Origin: Paucibacter sp. B2R-40
Lineage (GTDB): Bacteria > Pseudomonadota > Gammaproteobacteria > Burkholderiales > Burkholderiaceae_C
Direction: 5' to 3'
Length of the DNA: 64,000 nucleotides
Assembly: GCF_025717555.1 (NCBI RefSeq)
Contig: NZ_JAJIRP010000014.1
Coordinates: 1-64,000, forward strand
The translations under genes were made by a program, and so were the position numbers. Of the stretch, positions 15,357 through 23,495 are shown one piece after another. The notes beneath the pieces were generated by a model. That model was not told where the DNA came from, ran no database searches, and saw nothing but the letters and a program-made list of their open reading frames with translations. The first letter of the stretch is position 1; each line of letters opens with the position of its first letter.

Positions 15357-16079
15357 TCAAGCTTGCTGGCCAAGGCGACGCAGGCGCATCAACTGACCCG
15401 CCACCATCTCGGCCATGGTTTGCGCCACCGCTGCGGGCTCAAGGCTGGGGTCATCGAACAGCAACTCTTGCGCAGCGTAGAGCGCGTCAATCGCCAAGCG
15501 AAAGGTCAGCCGGGCGGCGCCTCGCTCGCAGCCCGGATGCGCTTGCATAAAAGGCTCGACCAAGAGGTCGGTGACGAAATCATGCGATCGGTTACGCACC
15601 TCTTGCAGCGAGGGCACCGCCCGCAGCGCCCGCGTGACCCAAATGCCGGCCGGCATCTGCTCGGTCAAGACCACGGTCTGCAAAAACACCTCGGCCACGC
15701 TGCGCGCGAACTCGGGCTCGGGCAAGGCCATCGTGGCCGGCGTGGCCCAAGGCGTCAGCAACTCGTTTTGGACCTGCATCAAGCGCTGGCCCAGCTCATG
15801 CAAGACCGCATATTTATTCGGGAAATATTGGTACAGCGCCGGCGGCGAAATACCGGCGCGCTGGCAGATCAGATTGGTCGACAAACGTTCGATGCCGACC
15901 TCGCCGAGCAAATCTGCACAAGCGCCGAGGATGCGCTCAAAGGTCTCCAAAGCACGCGACTGGCTGGGGCTCTTTTTGGCCGCGAGGTCCGGTGTCGGCT
16001 GACGGGTGGGGTTCACCGCTGCCTGCACGTCACTGGGCTGGGTCGGGGTGTCTTGATGGCGGCTACGGGTGCGGGGCAT
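15357..16079 (-). CDS. TetR/AcrR family transcriptional regulator
   Basis: A 240-residue protein. A basic, Pro/Thr-rich leader of ~40 residues precedes a TetR DNA-binding domain (ERILGACADLLGEVGIERLSTNLICQRAGISPPALYQYFPNKYAVL, residues ~48-92). The C-terminal ~140 residues form the ligand/dimer domain. The gene is divergent from a TonB-dependent receptor operon and coupled to the downstream Nramp-like transporter. A palindrome suited to a TetR dimer lies in the shared promoter region at 16139-16160. It probably represses the receptor operon and itself (inference). Confidence 0.88.
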   Translation of the reverse strand: MPRTRSRHQDTPTQPSDVQAAVNPTRQPTPDLAAKKSPSQSRALETFERILGACADLLGEVGIERLSTNLICQRAGISPPALYQYFPNKYAVLHELGQRLMQVQNELLTPWATPATMALPEPEFARSVAEVFLQTVVLTEQMPAGIWVTRALRAVPSLQEVRNRSHDFVTDLLVEPFMQAHPGCERGAARLTFRLAIDALYAAQELLFDDPSLEPAAVAQTMAEMVAGQLMRLRRLGQQA

Positions 16080-16102
16080 GGCCCGAGTCTAGCGCGGCCC
16101 GA

Positions 16103-16120
16103 CCTGGGGAATGTCCCAGG
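16103..16120. promoter_or_regulatory. short inverted repeat near TetR start
   Basis: CCTGGG and CCCAGG separated by six bases, followed by GTTTT on the + strand. It lies 24-41 bp upstream of the TetR start codon, in its leader region. It may be a weak hairpin or a second regulator site; the T run is too short for a confident terminator. Confidence 0.35.
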
Positions 16121-16138
16121 GTTTTGGGCCTAGGCAAT

Positions 16139-16160
16139 AAATATAGTTATCGCTATATTT
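16139..16160. promoter_or_regulatory. probable TetR operator in the divergent TetR/TonB-receptor promoter
   Basis: A perfect inverted repeat with 8-bp arms, AAATATAG and CTATATTT, separated by TTATCG. It is the most AT-rich stretch of the 137-bp divergent region and sits about 57 bp before the receptor start codon, where it would overlap promoter elements. Size and symmetry fit a TetR-family dimer site. Assignment to the adjacent regulator is by position only. Confidence 0.65.
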
Positions 16161-16216
16161 CAATTCGCCGACAAACAAGCCCAGGCAAAGTTCGGCGCCA
16201 ACCACCAGGAGACAAA

Positions 16217-18718
16217 ATGCTTCAAGCCCCATCGCCCCACCTGCCGCGCTCGCCGGGCCACTTGGCTGTTTGTGCCCTACTGAGCCTGCTGACGGCAGCG
16301 GCCGCGCAGGCCCAGGTCGACTCTTCCGCAGCAGCGACTGCCGTTGCGGCGGCAGCACCGGCCGCCGCCAGCAGCGCCGCACAGCTCGACACCGTGATCG
16401 TCTCGGGCCAGGGCCGCACGCAGCAGCTGCAATCGGTGCCGATCGCGCTGCAAGTGATTGGGGCGGAGCAGATCCGCAATCTGGCGGCCAGCAATTTGGG
16501 TGATATCAGCCGCCATATTCCGGGCCTGGAGCTGGACGCCAACCAAGCCACCCAGCCGCGCATGGCGCTGCGCGGGATCGGCAGCTCGGACTTTGGCATC
16601 GGCACCGATTCGCCGGTCGGCATCTATGTGGACGGCGTCTACACCGGCAAAACCGGCGGCGCTTTGACGAACTTCAACGACGTCAAGCGCATCGAGGTCC
16701 TGAAAGGCCCGCAGGGCACCTTGTTCGGGCGCAACAGCGCGGGCGGCGCGATTTCCATCGTCAGCAATGAGCCGACTCAACAGCGCGAGGCTCAGGGCTT
16801 GTTGCGCCTGGGCAGCGACGGCCTGCGCCATGTCGAGGCGCTGCTCAACCAGCCGATGGGCGAGAACCTGGCGCTGCGCGCCAGCGTGGTCTCGCAGCAC
16901 AGCGATGGCTTTTTGACCGATGCCGGCAGCGGCCAGCGCGCCGGTGGCGAGGATGCGTGGGGCCTCAAGCTGGGCCTGCGCTGGCAGGCCAGCGAAGACA
17001 CCCACGCCCTGCTCAGCTATGAGCATGAAAAGCTGGATCAGCGTGCGCGGCCGGCCATCGGCCTGGTCAAGGAGCCAGCCGATGGCGGCCCCCTGCCCTA
17101 CCCCGCCGACCCAACAAAGTTTCTCGACCCGCATCACGCACCGCTCTTCAATGATGTGGTGGGCGACGCCGAGAAGCGCGACTTTGACGCCCTCACGCTG
17201 CGCATCGAGCACAGCCTGGCCTGGGCCGACTTCACGTCCACCACCGCCTACCGCAAGTTCAACACCCTCAACCGCCAAGACAATGACGGCACGCGCAATC
17301 CGAACGCCTTTCTGTCCACCACCAACTTGGAAGGCAACAAGAGCTGGCAGCAGGAGTTCCGCCTCAGCGGCAAGCAAGGCAGCGTCGACTGGCTGGCAGG
17401 CCTGAGCTTTTATCAAGAGCGGGCCACGCAGTCGGCCTTGATTGACGCGAGCAGCACCAGCCTCGATGCACTAACGGCCAATGCCATCGGCATGCCCTTG
17501 TTCAGCACGATTGGCGGCCTGGCCCAGCTGGCCGGCGTGCCGGGGGTCGATTTGCTGGGACTGCCCTGGCAAGAAGCGATGCACAACCAGGGCCGCTACC
17601 GGGCCGGCGCCCTCTACGGCGACGCGATCTGGCACCTCACGACGAAAACCAATTTGACCGCCGGCCTGCGCCTGACACGCGATCAAAAGCGTTTCAGCTG
17701 GCACAACCCTCTGCGCAGCGCGGCCGGCCTGGACGCCCAACTCGACGGGCTGGACGCCGCCGGCCTGTTCCCGGCTTTGGTGGCGGCCGGCGCTTTGAGC
17801 CAGGCCGAGGCCGATGGCCTACAAGCCGCCAGCCGCAACAATATGCTGGTCGCCACCAGCGGCGCCACCGCCGCGCCGCTGACGATTCAGCGCAGCTGGA
17901 CCGACCTGAGCCCGCGCCTGGTGCTGGACCACAAGCTGGACGGCGGGCCGATGATTTATGCCTCGCTGACGCGCGGCTATCAAGCCGGCGGCTTCAATAC
18001 CTTGCAGGTCAATTCGGTATTCGAGCCCGAACATGTGAGCAACGCCGAGTTGGGGTTGAAGGGCCAAAGCAACAGCCTTGGCTTGAGTTATAGCGCCGCG
18101 CTGTTTCACTACCGTTTTGATAATTTGCAGACCATGGACCTGGTGCCCGCCAGCACGGCCGGCGGCCTGCCCGCCTATCAGGTGACCATCAGCGACCAGC
18201 AGGCCAGCGGTCTCGATGTCGACCTGCAATGGCAGGCCACGCAGGCCTTGCGCTTGGGCTTGGGCGCCGAGCTGATCAACCAGACCTACCGCCGCGGGCG
18301 CAGCAGCGACGGCCAGGATTTGAGCGGCCAAGCGGTCGGCACGCCGCGCCTGAGCGCCAGCGTCGGCGCCAACTACCTGTGGGCGGCGTTCGGCGGCCAG
18401 GCCAGCAGCGGCCTGCAGTTCGCCTATAGCAGCGCTCAGCGCTGCAACCCCGAGTCCTATGTGCAGGGCCAGTGTTTTGAGGCGGCCGCATGGCGCGTCG
18501 GTGGCCCGCGCCAGCGCTGGGATCTGCGCCTGGGCTGGGACAGCCAAGCCCGAGCCAAGGCCGGCGACGGCGGCTGGGGCTTGGCCTTGATCGTCAACAA
18601 TTTGTTGAACGAGCAGCCGGTCCACAAGATCTGGTTTGAGGCCGCCCCACTGGGCAGCGCCTACGCGACCCTGGCCCGGCCGCGCAGCCTCGCGCTGGAG
18701 CTGCACGCCAGCTATTGA
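16217..18718 (+). CDS. TonB-dependent outer-membrane receptor
   Basis: About 833 residues. A signal peptide (HLAVCALLSLLTAAAAQAQ, cleaved near 33) leads to a plug domain (~60-170) with VPIALQVIGAEQIRN, RGIGSSDFGIG, VYVDGV-like IYVDGVYTG and the KGPQGTLFGRNSAGGAISI signature. The rest is a 22-strand-type barrel ending in a terminal Tyr (LELHASY). It is closest in style to iron/small-molecule receptors of the FecA/FyuA-like set that lack an N-terminal signalling domain. The start is fixed by AGGAG upstream of ATG 16217. It is first in an operon with a cytochrome, a lactone oxidase and a PLP enzyme. The ligand is unknown; the setting suggests a sugar-derived or aromatic compound, not iron. Confidence 0.92.
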   Translation: MLQAPSPHLPRSPGHLAVCALLSLLTAAAAQAQVDSSAAATAVAAAAPAAASSAAQLDTVIVSGQGRTQQLQSVPIALQVIGAEQIRNLAASNLGDISRHIPGLELDANQATQPRMALRGIGSSDFGIGTDSPVGIYVDGVYTGKTGGALTNFNDVKRIEVLKGPQGTLFGRNSAGGAISIVSNEPTQQREAQGLLRLGSDGLRHVEALLNQPMGENLALRASVVSQHSDGFLTDAGSGQRAGGEDAWGLKLGLRWQASEDTHALLSYEHEKLDQRARPAIGLVKEPADGGPLPYPADPTKFLDPHHAPLFNDVVGDAEKRDFDALTLRIEHSLAWADFTSTTAYRKFNTLNRQDNDGTRNPNAFLSTTNLEGNKSWQQEFRLSGKQGSVDWLAGLSFYQERATQSALIDASSTSLDALTANAIGMPLFSTIGGLAQLAGVPGVDLLGLPWQEAMHNQGRYRAGALYGDAIWHLTTKTNLTAGLRLTRDQKRFSWHNPLRSAAGLDAQLDGLDAAGLFPALVAAGALSQAEADGLQAASRNNMLVATSGATAAPLTIQRSWTDLSPRLVLDHKLDGGPMIYASLTRGYQAGGFNTLQVNSVFEPEHVSNAELGLKGQSNSLGLSYSAALFHYRFDNLQTMDLVPASTAGGLPAYQVTISDQQASGLDVDLQWQATQALRLGLGAELINQTYRRGRSSDGQDLSGQAVGTPRLSASVGANYLWAAFGGQASSGLQFAYSSAQRCNPESYVQGQCFEAAAWRVGGPRQRWDLRLGWDSQARAKAGDGGWGLALIVNNLLNEQPVHKIWFEAAPLGSAYATLARPRSLALELHASY

Positions 18719-18732
18719 CCGGGATGCCCGCC

Positions 18733-19086
18733 ATGTCTATCCGGTTTTTTCTCTGCGCCGGCATCGCCCTGCTGGCGGCCTGCGGCCCAGCCAAGCAGGA
18801 GCAGGCCTTGGCCGCCCGCCGGGCCGAGCAGCTGCGCCCGGCCGATGCGCGCTTGGCGGCCCTCTACGAGCGCAGCTGCCTGAACTGCCACGCCCGCGCC
18901 GACAGCGGCGCGCCGCTGACCGGCCAGCCCGAAGCTTGGGGCCTACGCAGCGCACGCGGCCTGCCGGCGCTGGTGCAAAGCGCCAAGCAAGGCCTGGGCG
19001 CCATGCCCGCGATGGGCTTGTGCGCAGACTGCAGCGATGTCGATCTGCGCGACCTGATCACCTTTATGCAAAGCCCCTCCCCATGA
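18733..19086 (+). CDS. lipoprotein monohaem cytochrome c (c5-like)
   Basis: About 117 residues. A lipoprotein signal peptide with lipobox LLAAC precedes a single haem site (CLNCH) and a C-terminal MGLCADCSDVDLRDLITFM segment. That segment resembles cytochrome c5, where the second Cys pair forms a disulfide and a nearby Met ligates the haem iron. The product should be anchored in the periplasmic face of a membrane. Starts at 18724 (ATG) or 18715 (TTG) are also in frame. It lies directly behind the receptor, and its stop overlaps the start of the lactone oxidase (ATGA). It is therefore the obvious electron acceptor for that enzyme (inference). Confidence 0.85.
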   Translation: MSIRFFLCAGIALLAACGPAKQEQALAARRAEQLRPADARLAALYERSCLNCHARADSGAPLTGQPEAWGLRSARGLPALVQSAKQGLGAMPAMGLCADCSDVDLRDLITFMQSPSP

Positions 19087-20519
19087 CAGCAAGACGCGAT
19101 TGGTTGAAACACACGGCGGCGCTTGGCGCCGGCATCGCCATCGGCGGCCCAGCGCTGGCGCAGGGTCAAGCCTTGCCTGCTGCTCCGCTGAAGCCCCAGC
19201 CCCAGCCCCAGCTGCCAGCACCCCGAGCCTGGCAAAACTGGTCCGGCATCCAGCGCTGCCAACCCAAGGCCTGGCTGCTGCCGACCGACGAGGCCGCGCT
19301 GCAGCAGGCGCTGCGCGATCACAAAAGCGGCCCGCTGCGCTGCGTCGGTGCCGGCCATTCCTTCAGCCCGCTGGTGCCGACCGAGGGCACGCTGGTGTCG
19401 CTGGATCAGCTCTCCGGCATCGTCGCCATCGACCCCGGCAATTCGGCGCAGGGCCCGAGCGTGCGCGTGCGCGCCGGCACGCGCATCGGCATGCTGGCGC
19501 GCGCGCTCAACGCCCAAGGCCTGGCCCTGTTCAACCAGCCCGATATCGATGTGCAGACCCTCGCCGGCGCACTCGCCACCGGCACCCATGGCACCGGCCA
19601 GACCTTGCCGGCCCTGCACGCCGAGGTGCTGGCGCTGCGCCTGGTCAGCAGCGAGGGCGAGCTGCTGGAGCTGAGCGCGCAGCAAAACCCTGATTTGTTC
19701 GACGCGGCGCGGGTCTCGCTGGGCACGCTGGGCGTGATCAGCGAGTACACGCTGAAGGTGCGGCCGCGCTATCAGCTGCGCCGGCGTGTCTGGCTGGAGC
19801 GCACCGAGGCCTTGTTGGAGCAAGCGCCCGAGCTGGCCGCCAAGCACCGCCACTTCGAACTCTATGTGCTGCCCTTCACCGGCTATAGCGCGGCCATCAC
19901 GCATACCGAGGTGGCGGGCGGCGCGGGCGACATCTCGCACCCGGCCTCGGCCGACGAAGATGTCTTGCGCGACCTGCAGCGCCTGCGCGATTGGCTGGGC
20001 CGCTGGCCCGAATTGCGCCGCTGGACCGCCGCCAAACTGATCGCGCAGACGCCGGCCGAGTCGGCGCAGGACTGGTCCTGGAAGCTGCTCAGCAGCAGCC
20101 GCCCGACGCGCTTCAACGAGAGCGAATACCACCTGCCGCGCGCGGCCGGCATTGCCTGCCTGAAAGACATCATCAAAACCTTGGAGCAGCGCAACGAGGT
20201 GTTCTTCCCGATCGAATTCCGCTTTGTGCGCGCCGATACCGCCTGGCTGAGCCCCTTCTACATGCGCGACAGCTGCTCGGTCGCCTGCCACGCCTTGCAA
20301 GGCGAAGCGCATGACTATTTGCTCAAGGACTTGGGGCCTGTTTACCGTCGACACGGCGGCCGGCCTCACTGGGGCAAGCTGCACGATCTGGGTCGCGCGG
20401 AGTTGCAGACGCTCTACCCCAAACTGGCCGACTTCGAGGCTCAGCGCCGCCAACTCGACCCGCAAGGGCGCCTGCTCAACCCCCATGTGAAGGCGATGCT
20501 GGGGCTCAAAAATGGCTGA
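19083..20519 (+). CDS. Tat-exported FAD-linked sugar-lactone oxidase/dehydrogenase (ALO/GULO type)
   Basis: About 478 residues. The N-terminus has a twin-arginine signal (RRDWLKHTAALGAGIAIGGPALAQ). A PCMH-type FAD-binding domain follows, with CVGAGHSFSPLVPT (the His is the usual covalent FAD attachment site), GTHGTGQ and SLGTLGVISEYTLKV. The C-terminal D-arabinono-lactone-oxidase domain ends in HWGKLH...LDPQGRLLNPHVK. Relatives oxidise L-gulono-, L-galactono- or D-arabinono-1,4-lactone. Periplasmic export plus a co-transcribed cytochrome c suggests a dehydrogenase feeding electrons to the respiratory chain. It overlaps the cytochrome stop by four bases and the next gene by eight. Confidence 0.88.
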   Translation: MTARRDWLKHTAALGAGIAIGGPALAQGQALPAAPLKPQPQPQLPAPRAWQNWSGIQRCQPKAWLLPTDEAALQQALRDHKSGPLRCVGAGHSFSPLVPTEGTLVSLDQLSGIVAIDPGNSAQGPSVRVRAGTRIGMLARALNAQGLALFNQPDIDVQTLAGALATGTHGTGQTLPALHAEVLALRLVSSEGELLELSAQQNPDLFDAARVSLGTLGVISEYTLKVRPRYQLRRRVWLERTEALLEQAPELAAKHRHFELYVLPFTGYSAAITHTEVAGGAGDISHPASADEDVLRDLQRLRDWLGRWPELRRWTAAKLIAQTPAESAQDWSWKLLSSSRPTRFNESEYHLPRAAGIACLKDIIKTLEQRNEVFFPIEFRFVRADTAWLSPFYMRDSCSVACHALQGEAHDYLLKDLGPVYRRHGGRPHWGKLHDLGRAELQTLYPKLADFEAQRRQLDPQGRLLNPHVKAMLGLKNG

Positions 20520-21810
20520 TAACCGCCCAGTTCTGACACGCCGGCGTTTGCTGGCGGGCGGCGCGCTCGCCCTTCCCGCTGCTGCCTGGCTGGCCCGGCC
20601 GGCCGAGCAAGGCGGGCCGCATAACGCCTATTTCGAGGGCCTCAGTGCAGCGCTGCGCGAGGCCGGTCTGGCGCAAGCCTGCCTGGTGCTGGATCTGCCG
20701 CGGCTGCGCGCCAATCTGGCGGCGATTGCGCAGCACCAGACCCAAACCGGCATGGCGCTGCGCGCGGTGCTCAAGAGCCTGCCCAGCCTGGCAGTGATGA
20801 AGGAAGTGGCGCTGGCCTGGCGCAGCGACAAGGTGATGGCCTTCAACGCGGCGCAAACCGCGCAACTGCTGTTGGCACGCCCGCAGTCCGAGGTCTTGCT
20901 GGGCAAGCCGCTGCCGGCCGCCGCTGCCCATCATTTGCTGCAGACGCTGCCGCCGGCCCTGATAGCCAAGATCGAATGGCTGATCGACACGCCCGAACGC
21001 CTCGCCCAATATCAGTTGCTCGCGCAAGCGCTGCCGGCCGGTCAGGCCTTGCGGATGAATCTGGAGATCGATGTCGGCCTGCACCGTGGCGGCTTCGAGG
21101 AGCGGGCGCAAATCGGCAACGCGCTGCGCGCCATCCAGGGCTCGGGCGGCCGTTTGCAGTGGAGCGGCCTGATGGGCTATGACGCTCATGTGGCGGCGCT
21201 GCCCGAGGCCCTGGGGCTGCGCCGCAGCGCCTGGGACGGTTCGCAGCGCCGCTACCAGGCGGCCTGGGCAACCGCGCACAGCGTGATGGCTGAGCAGGCC
21301 GCCAAGCAACTCAGCTTGAATACCGCCGGTTCACCGACCTTTCGCCTGCATGACGGACGAGGCGTCGCCAACGAGGTTTCGGTCGGCTCGGCCGCCGTCC
21401 TGCCGCTGGACTTTGAAAAGCCGCTGTTGGCCGATCTATTGCCGGCCCTATTCATCGCCACGCCGGTGCTCAAGTCCTGGCCGCAATTCCGCCTGCCCGA
21501 GGGTGTCACTTGGCTGAGCCAGTTGGCACAGACCTGGGACCCCAACCAGGCACAGGGCTTGGCCGTGCATGGCGGCCATTGGCTGGCGCAACCAGTTTCA
21601 CCGCCCGGCGTGCTGCCCAGCGGCCTGTTCGGGCATTCCTCCAACCAGCAGGTGATGGTGGCCTCGCGGCGGGTGCGTCTCAGGCCCGACGACCATGTCT
21701 TTCTGCGCCCCTTGCAGAGTGAGGCGCTGATGCTGCAGTTTGGCGATCTGGCCGTGTTCGACGGCCAGCACATCAGTGAGCGCTGGCCGGTGCTACCCGC
21801 CAGCGCTTGA
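20512..21810 (+). CDS. DSD1/D-threonine aldolase-like PLP enzyme with Tat-like leader
   Basis: A 432-residue fold-type III PLP protein (alanine-racemase-like barrel). The PLP lysine is in LRAVLKSLPSL, with MNLEIDVGLHRGGF in the barrel and a C-terminal beta domain holding FGHSSNQQ, which resembles the metal-binding site of D-threonine aldolases and D-serine dehydratases. The leader TRRRLLAGGALALPAAAWLA looks like a twin-arginine signal, so it may be exported with its cofactor bound, like the preceding enzyme. Eight-base overlap with the oxidase gene shows tight coupling. The pair oxidase plus DSD1-like protein in one exported set is suggestive, but the reaction is unknown. Confidence 0.8.
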   Translation: MADNRPVLTRRRLLAGGALALPAAAWLARPAEQGGPHNAYFEGLSAALREAGLAQACLVLDLPRLRANLAAIAQHQTQTGMALRAVLKSLPSLAVMKEVALAWRSDKVMAFNAAQTAQLLLARPQSEVLLGKPLPAAAAHHLLQTLPPALIAKIEWLIDTPERLAQYQLLAQALPAGQALRMNLEIDVGLHRGGFEERAQIGNALRAIQGSGGRLQWSGLMGYDAHVAALPEALGLRRSAWDGSQRRYQAAWATAHSVMAEQAAKQLSLNTAGSPTFRLHDGRGVANEVSVGSAAVLPLDFEKPLLADLLPALFIATPVLKSWPQFRLPEGVTWLSQLAQTWDPNQAQGLAVHGGHWLAQPVSPPGVLPSGLFGHSSNQQVMVASRRVRLRPDDHVFLRPLQSEALMLQFGDLAVFDGQHISERWPVLPASA

Positions 21811-21831
21811 AACAACAGCGAGCGCCCGACT

Positions 21832-22266
21832 TCACTTCACCACCAAGACCGGCAGCTTGGCGAGCGTCAACACCTTCTGTGCGACGCTGCCCAGGATCAC
21901 GGCATCAAGGCCGCGACGACCATGCGAGCCCATCACGATCAGTTCACAGCCGCTGGACAAGGCATGCTCGGTGATCGCCTGCGCAGGCCCGTGCTCGCGC
22001 AGCACATGGCCACTGAAGGCCACGCCTGCGGCTTTGGCCGCTGCTTCGGCAGCAGCAAGGCCTAGCTTGGCCGCTGCCTCGGACGCTTCCATATACAGCG
22101 CCATCGCCTCACTGCCGCCGTCGGGAAAGTACATAAAAGGCAGTGGGTCAATGACGCTGACGATCTCCAGGCTGGCGCCATAGCGTCCGGCCAAATCCAC
22201 CGCGACAAGGGCCGCTCTTTGGGCTGTTTCGGACCCATCGGTGGGCAAAAGAATTTTTTTGAACAT
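21832..22266 (-). CDS. UspA-type universal stress protein
   Basis: About 144 residues with the Usp fold: MFKKILLPTDGSETAQRA at the N-terminus and the nucleotide-binding motif GSHGRRGLDAVILGSVAQKVL near the C-terminus (G-2x-G-9x-G-S type, implying ATP binding). ATG 22266 is preferred because GGAG lies six bases upstream; an in-frame codon at 22287 would add seven residues not seen in the family. Convergent with the DSD1-like gene, 21 bp apart. Its role in stress survival is assigned by family only. Confidence 0.9.
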   Translation of the reverse strand: MFKKILLPTDGSETAQRAALVAVDLAGRYGASLEIVSVIDPLPFMYFPDGGSEAMALYMEASEAAAKLGLAAAEAAAKAAGVAFSGHVLREHGPAQAITEHALSSGCELIVMGSHGRRGLDAVILGSVAQKVLTLAKLPVLVVK

Positions 22267-22353
22267 GGTGAACTCCGGACTGATCAATCAACAATGATCC
22301 AACAGCGCGGCACCGCCTGACTTGCTTCAAATCAAGGCAAAGGCCGGCGCGAA

Positions 22354-22839
22354 CTAATCCTGCTTGACCCGCTGCAGGGTCAGCTGCAAGACCATCGCGT
22401 CGCTGCTGGCGCGGTGGCGGCGCAATTGCTGCTCGGCACGCACCTGATCCAAGACCTGTCCCCAGCGCAAAGCCTCGGCCTCGCTGAGCAGACTGCGCAA
22501 ATCGGCCAGGCGAAAACTCGGCGCCAGATCACAGACATCGAACAAGCGGCACAACCAAGGGTAGTCATGGCCCCAGGCATCGCAGTAAACGGTCTGGCCG
22601 GCCAAGCGCCGATTGATTTGCTCGGCCACCCACAGCGGCGGCTTGCCATGGCGCAGCAGGATCTCACGCGTGATGCCGTGCAAGGTCTCGGCCGAAGCGT
22701 CCCAGTGCAGCCAATCGGGTTCGGGCCGAATCAAGCAACAAAACACCGTACCCTTCGGTTCCACAAACCCGATCTCGATCGGATAACTGCCCCGGCCAAA
22801 ACCAGAGGCTTCCACATCAAGAATGGTGGGCGGCGTCAT
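22354..22839 (-). CDS. DnaQ-like DEDD 3'-5' exonuclease domain protein
   Basis: A 161-residue single-domain protein. Exo I is seen as LDVEASGFG, Exo II around YCDAWGHDYPWL and Exo III as RHRASSDA with His and Asp, the DEDDh pattern of DnaQ/oligoribonuclease folds. It is shorter than RNase T or Orn and lacks other domains. Possible roles are RNA trimming or DNA proofreading; none can be chosen. The start codon lies two bases after a perfect hairpin arm in the 32-bp gap behind the upstream EcsC-like gene, so its ribosome-binding site may be masked by RNA structure. Confidence 0.75.
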   Translation of the reverse strand: MTPPTILDVEASGFGRGSYPIEIGFVEPKGTVFCCLIRPEPDWLHWDASAETLHGITREILLRHGKPPLWVAEQINRRLAGQTVYCDAWGHDYPWLCRLFDVCDLAPSFRLADLRSLLSEAEALRWGQVLDQVRAEQQLRRHRASSDAMVLQLTLQRVKQD

Positions 22840-22841
22840 GG

Positions 22842-22870
22842 GCCCCAGTGTAGGGGCCAGCCACTGGGGC
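22842..22870 (-). promoter_or_regulatory. intercistronic hairpin between ecsC-like gene and exonuclease gene
   Basis: Arms GCCCCAGTG and CACTGGGGC pair perfectly over 9 bp around an 11-base loop. In the minus-strand transcript the hairpin begins just after the upstream stop codon and ends two bases before the exonuclease ATG, covering the place a Shine-Dalgarno sequence would occupy. No T-tract follows, so a translational role or RNA stability is as likely as termination. Confidence 0.5.
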
Positions 22871-22871
22871 T

Positions 22872-23495
22872 TTAGTCAGGGTTGTCGATGATGAGTTCGC
22901 GTTCAAACAACTCGATTGCTGCCTTGGCGACCTGCTGGGTGTCGTAATAGGCATAGGCGCTGACGGCCGCCGCGCCGACCACCGGCACCCAGCGCGACAC
23001 GCCTTTTTGCAGCACCCGCTGGCTCAGCTTGGCGCCGACCGCACCGACCACACGCTGCAGCAGCGCGCTGCTGGCCGGCCGGATCAAGACCCGCTGGCCA
23101 ACCCGCACCGCCAAGTCACGCACCGCCTGCGCCGCCGTGTGGCGAAACAAGCAGTAAATCATCTGCGCCTGGCCGAGCTGCGCCGAGCGGCCATAGAGTG
23201 CCGCGATGTCGGCCACCAATTGCGACTGGATATGCCAGACCGCCGCCATCTCCGGCAAGATCGTCAACCAGCCCAGCGGCCCGGGTGGCAGAGCGAATGC
23301 GCCGGCAGCCATCGCGGCCTTGGACGCCGCATCACTGGCTGCTTTTTTTGCAGCCTGCGCAGCCAAGGACGGGCTGGCACTGGGCAGAGCCTTGGACTCC
23401 GGCGCGGTGCCTATCAGTTTGAGCAAGGCGGTCGACAGCTTGGCCTGCATTTGCTCTTTCGCGGGGTCTAGGGGCAGGTATTCCTTTTGCGTCAT
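22872..23495 (-). CDS. EcsC-family protein
   Basis: A 207-residue protein. The Ala-rich N-terminal third is followed by GWLTILPEMAAVWHIQSQLVADIAALYG and a C-terminal VPVVGAAAVSAYAYYDTQQVAKAA segment. These are the hallmarks of the EcsC family, which is named after a protein encoded with an ABC transporter in Bacillus but has no known activity. It has short hydrophobic stretches but no clear multi-span topology. The next gene (exonuclease) follows on the same strand after 32 bp. Confidence 0.7.
   Translation of the reverse strand: MTQKEYLPLDPAKEQMQAKLSTALLKLIGTAPESKALPSASPSLAAQAAKKAASDAASKAAMAAGAFALPPGPLGWLTILPEMAAVWHIQSQLVADIAALYGRSAQLGQAQMIYCLFRHTAAQAVRDLAVRVGQRVLIRPASSALLQRVVGAVGAKLSQRVLQKGVSRWVPVVGAAAVSAYAYYDTQQVAKAAIELFERELIIDNPD

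Noticed and set aside
18864-20486. Leftward frame of 540 codons opposite the cytochrome and lactone oxidase genes
   Set aside because: It is the complement of two genes with clear motifs; its product is low-complexity and has no family match.
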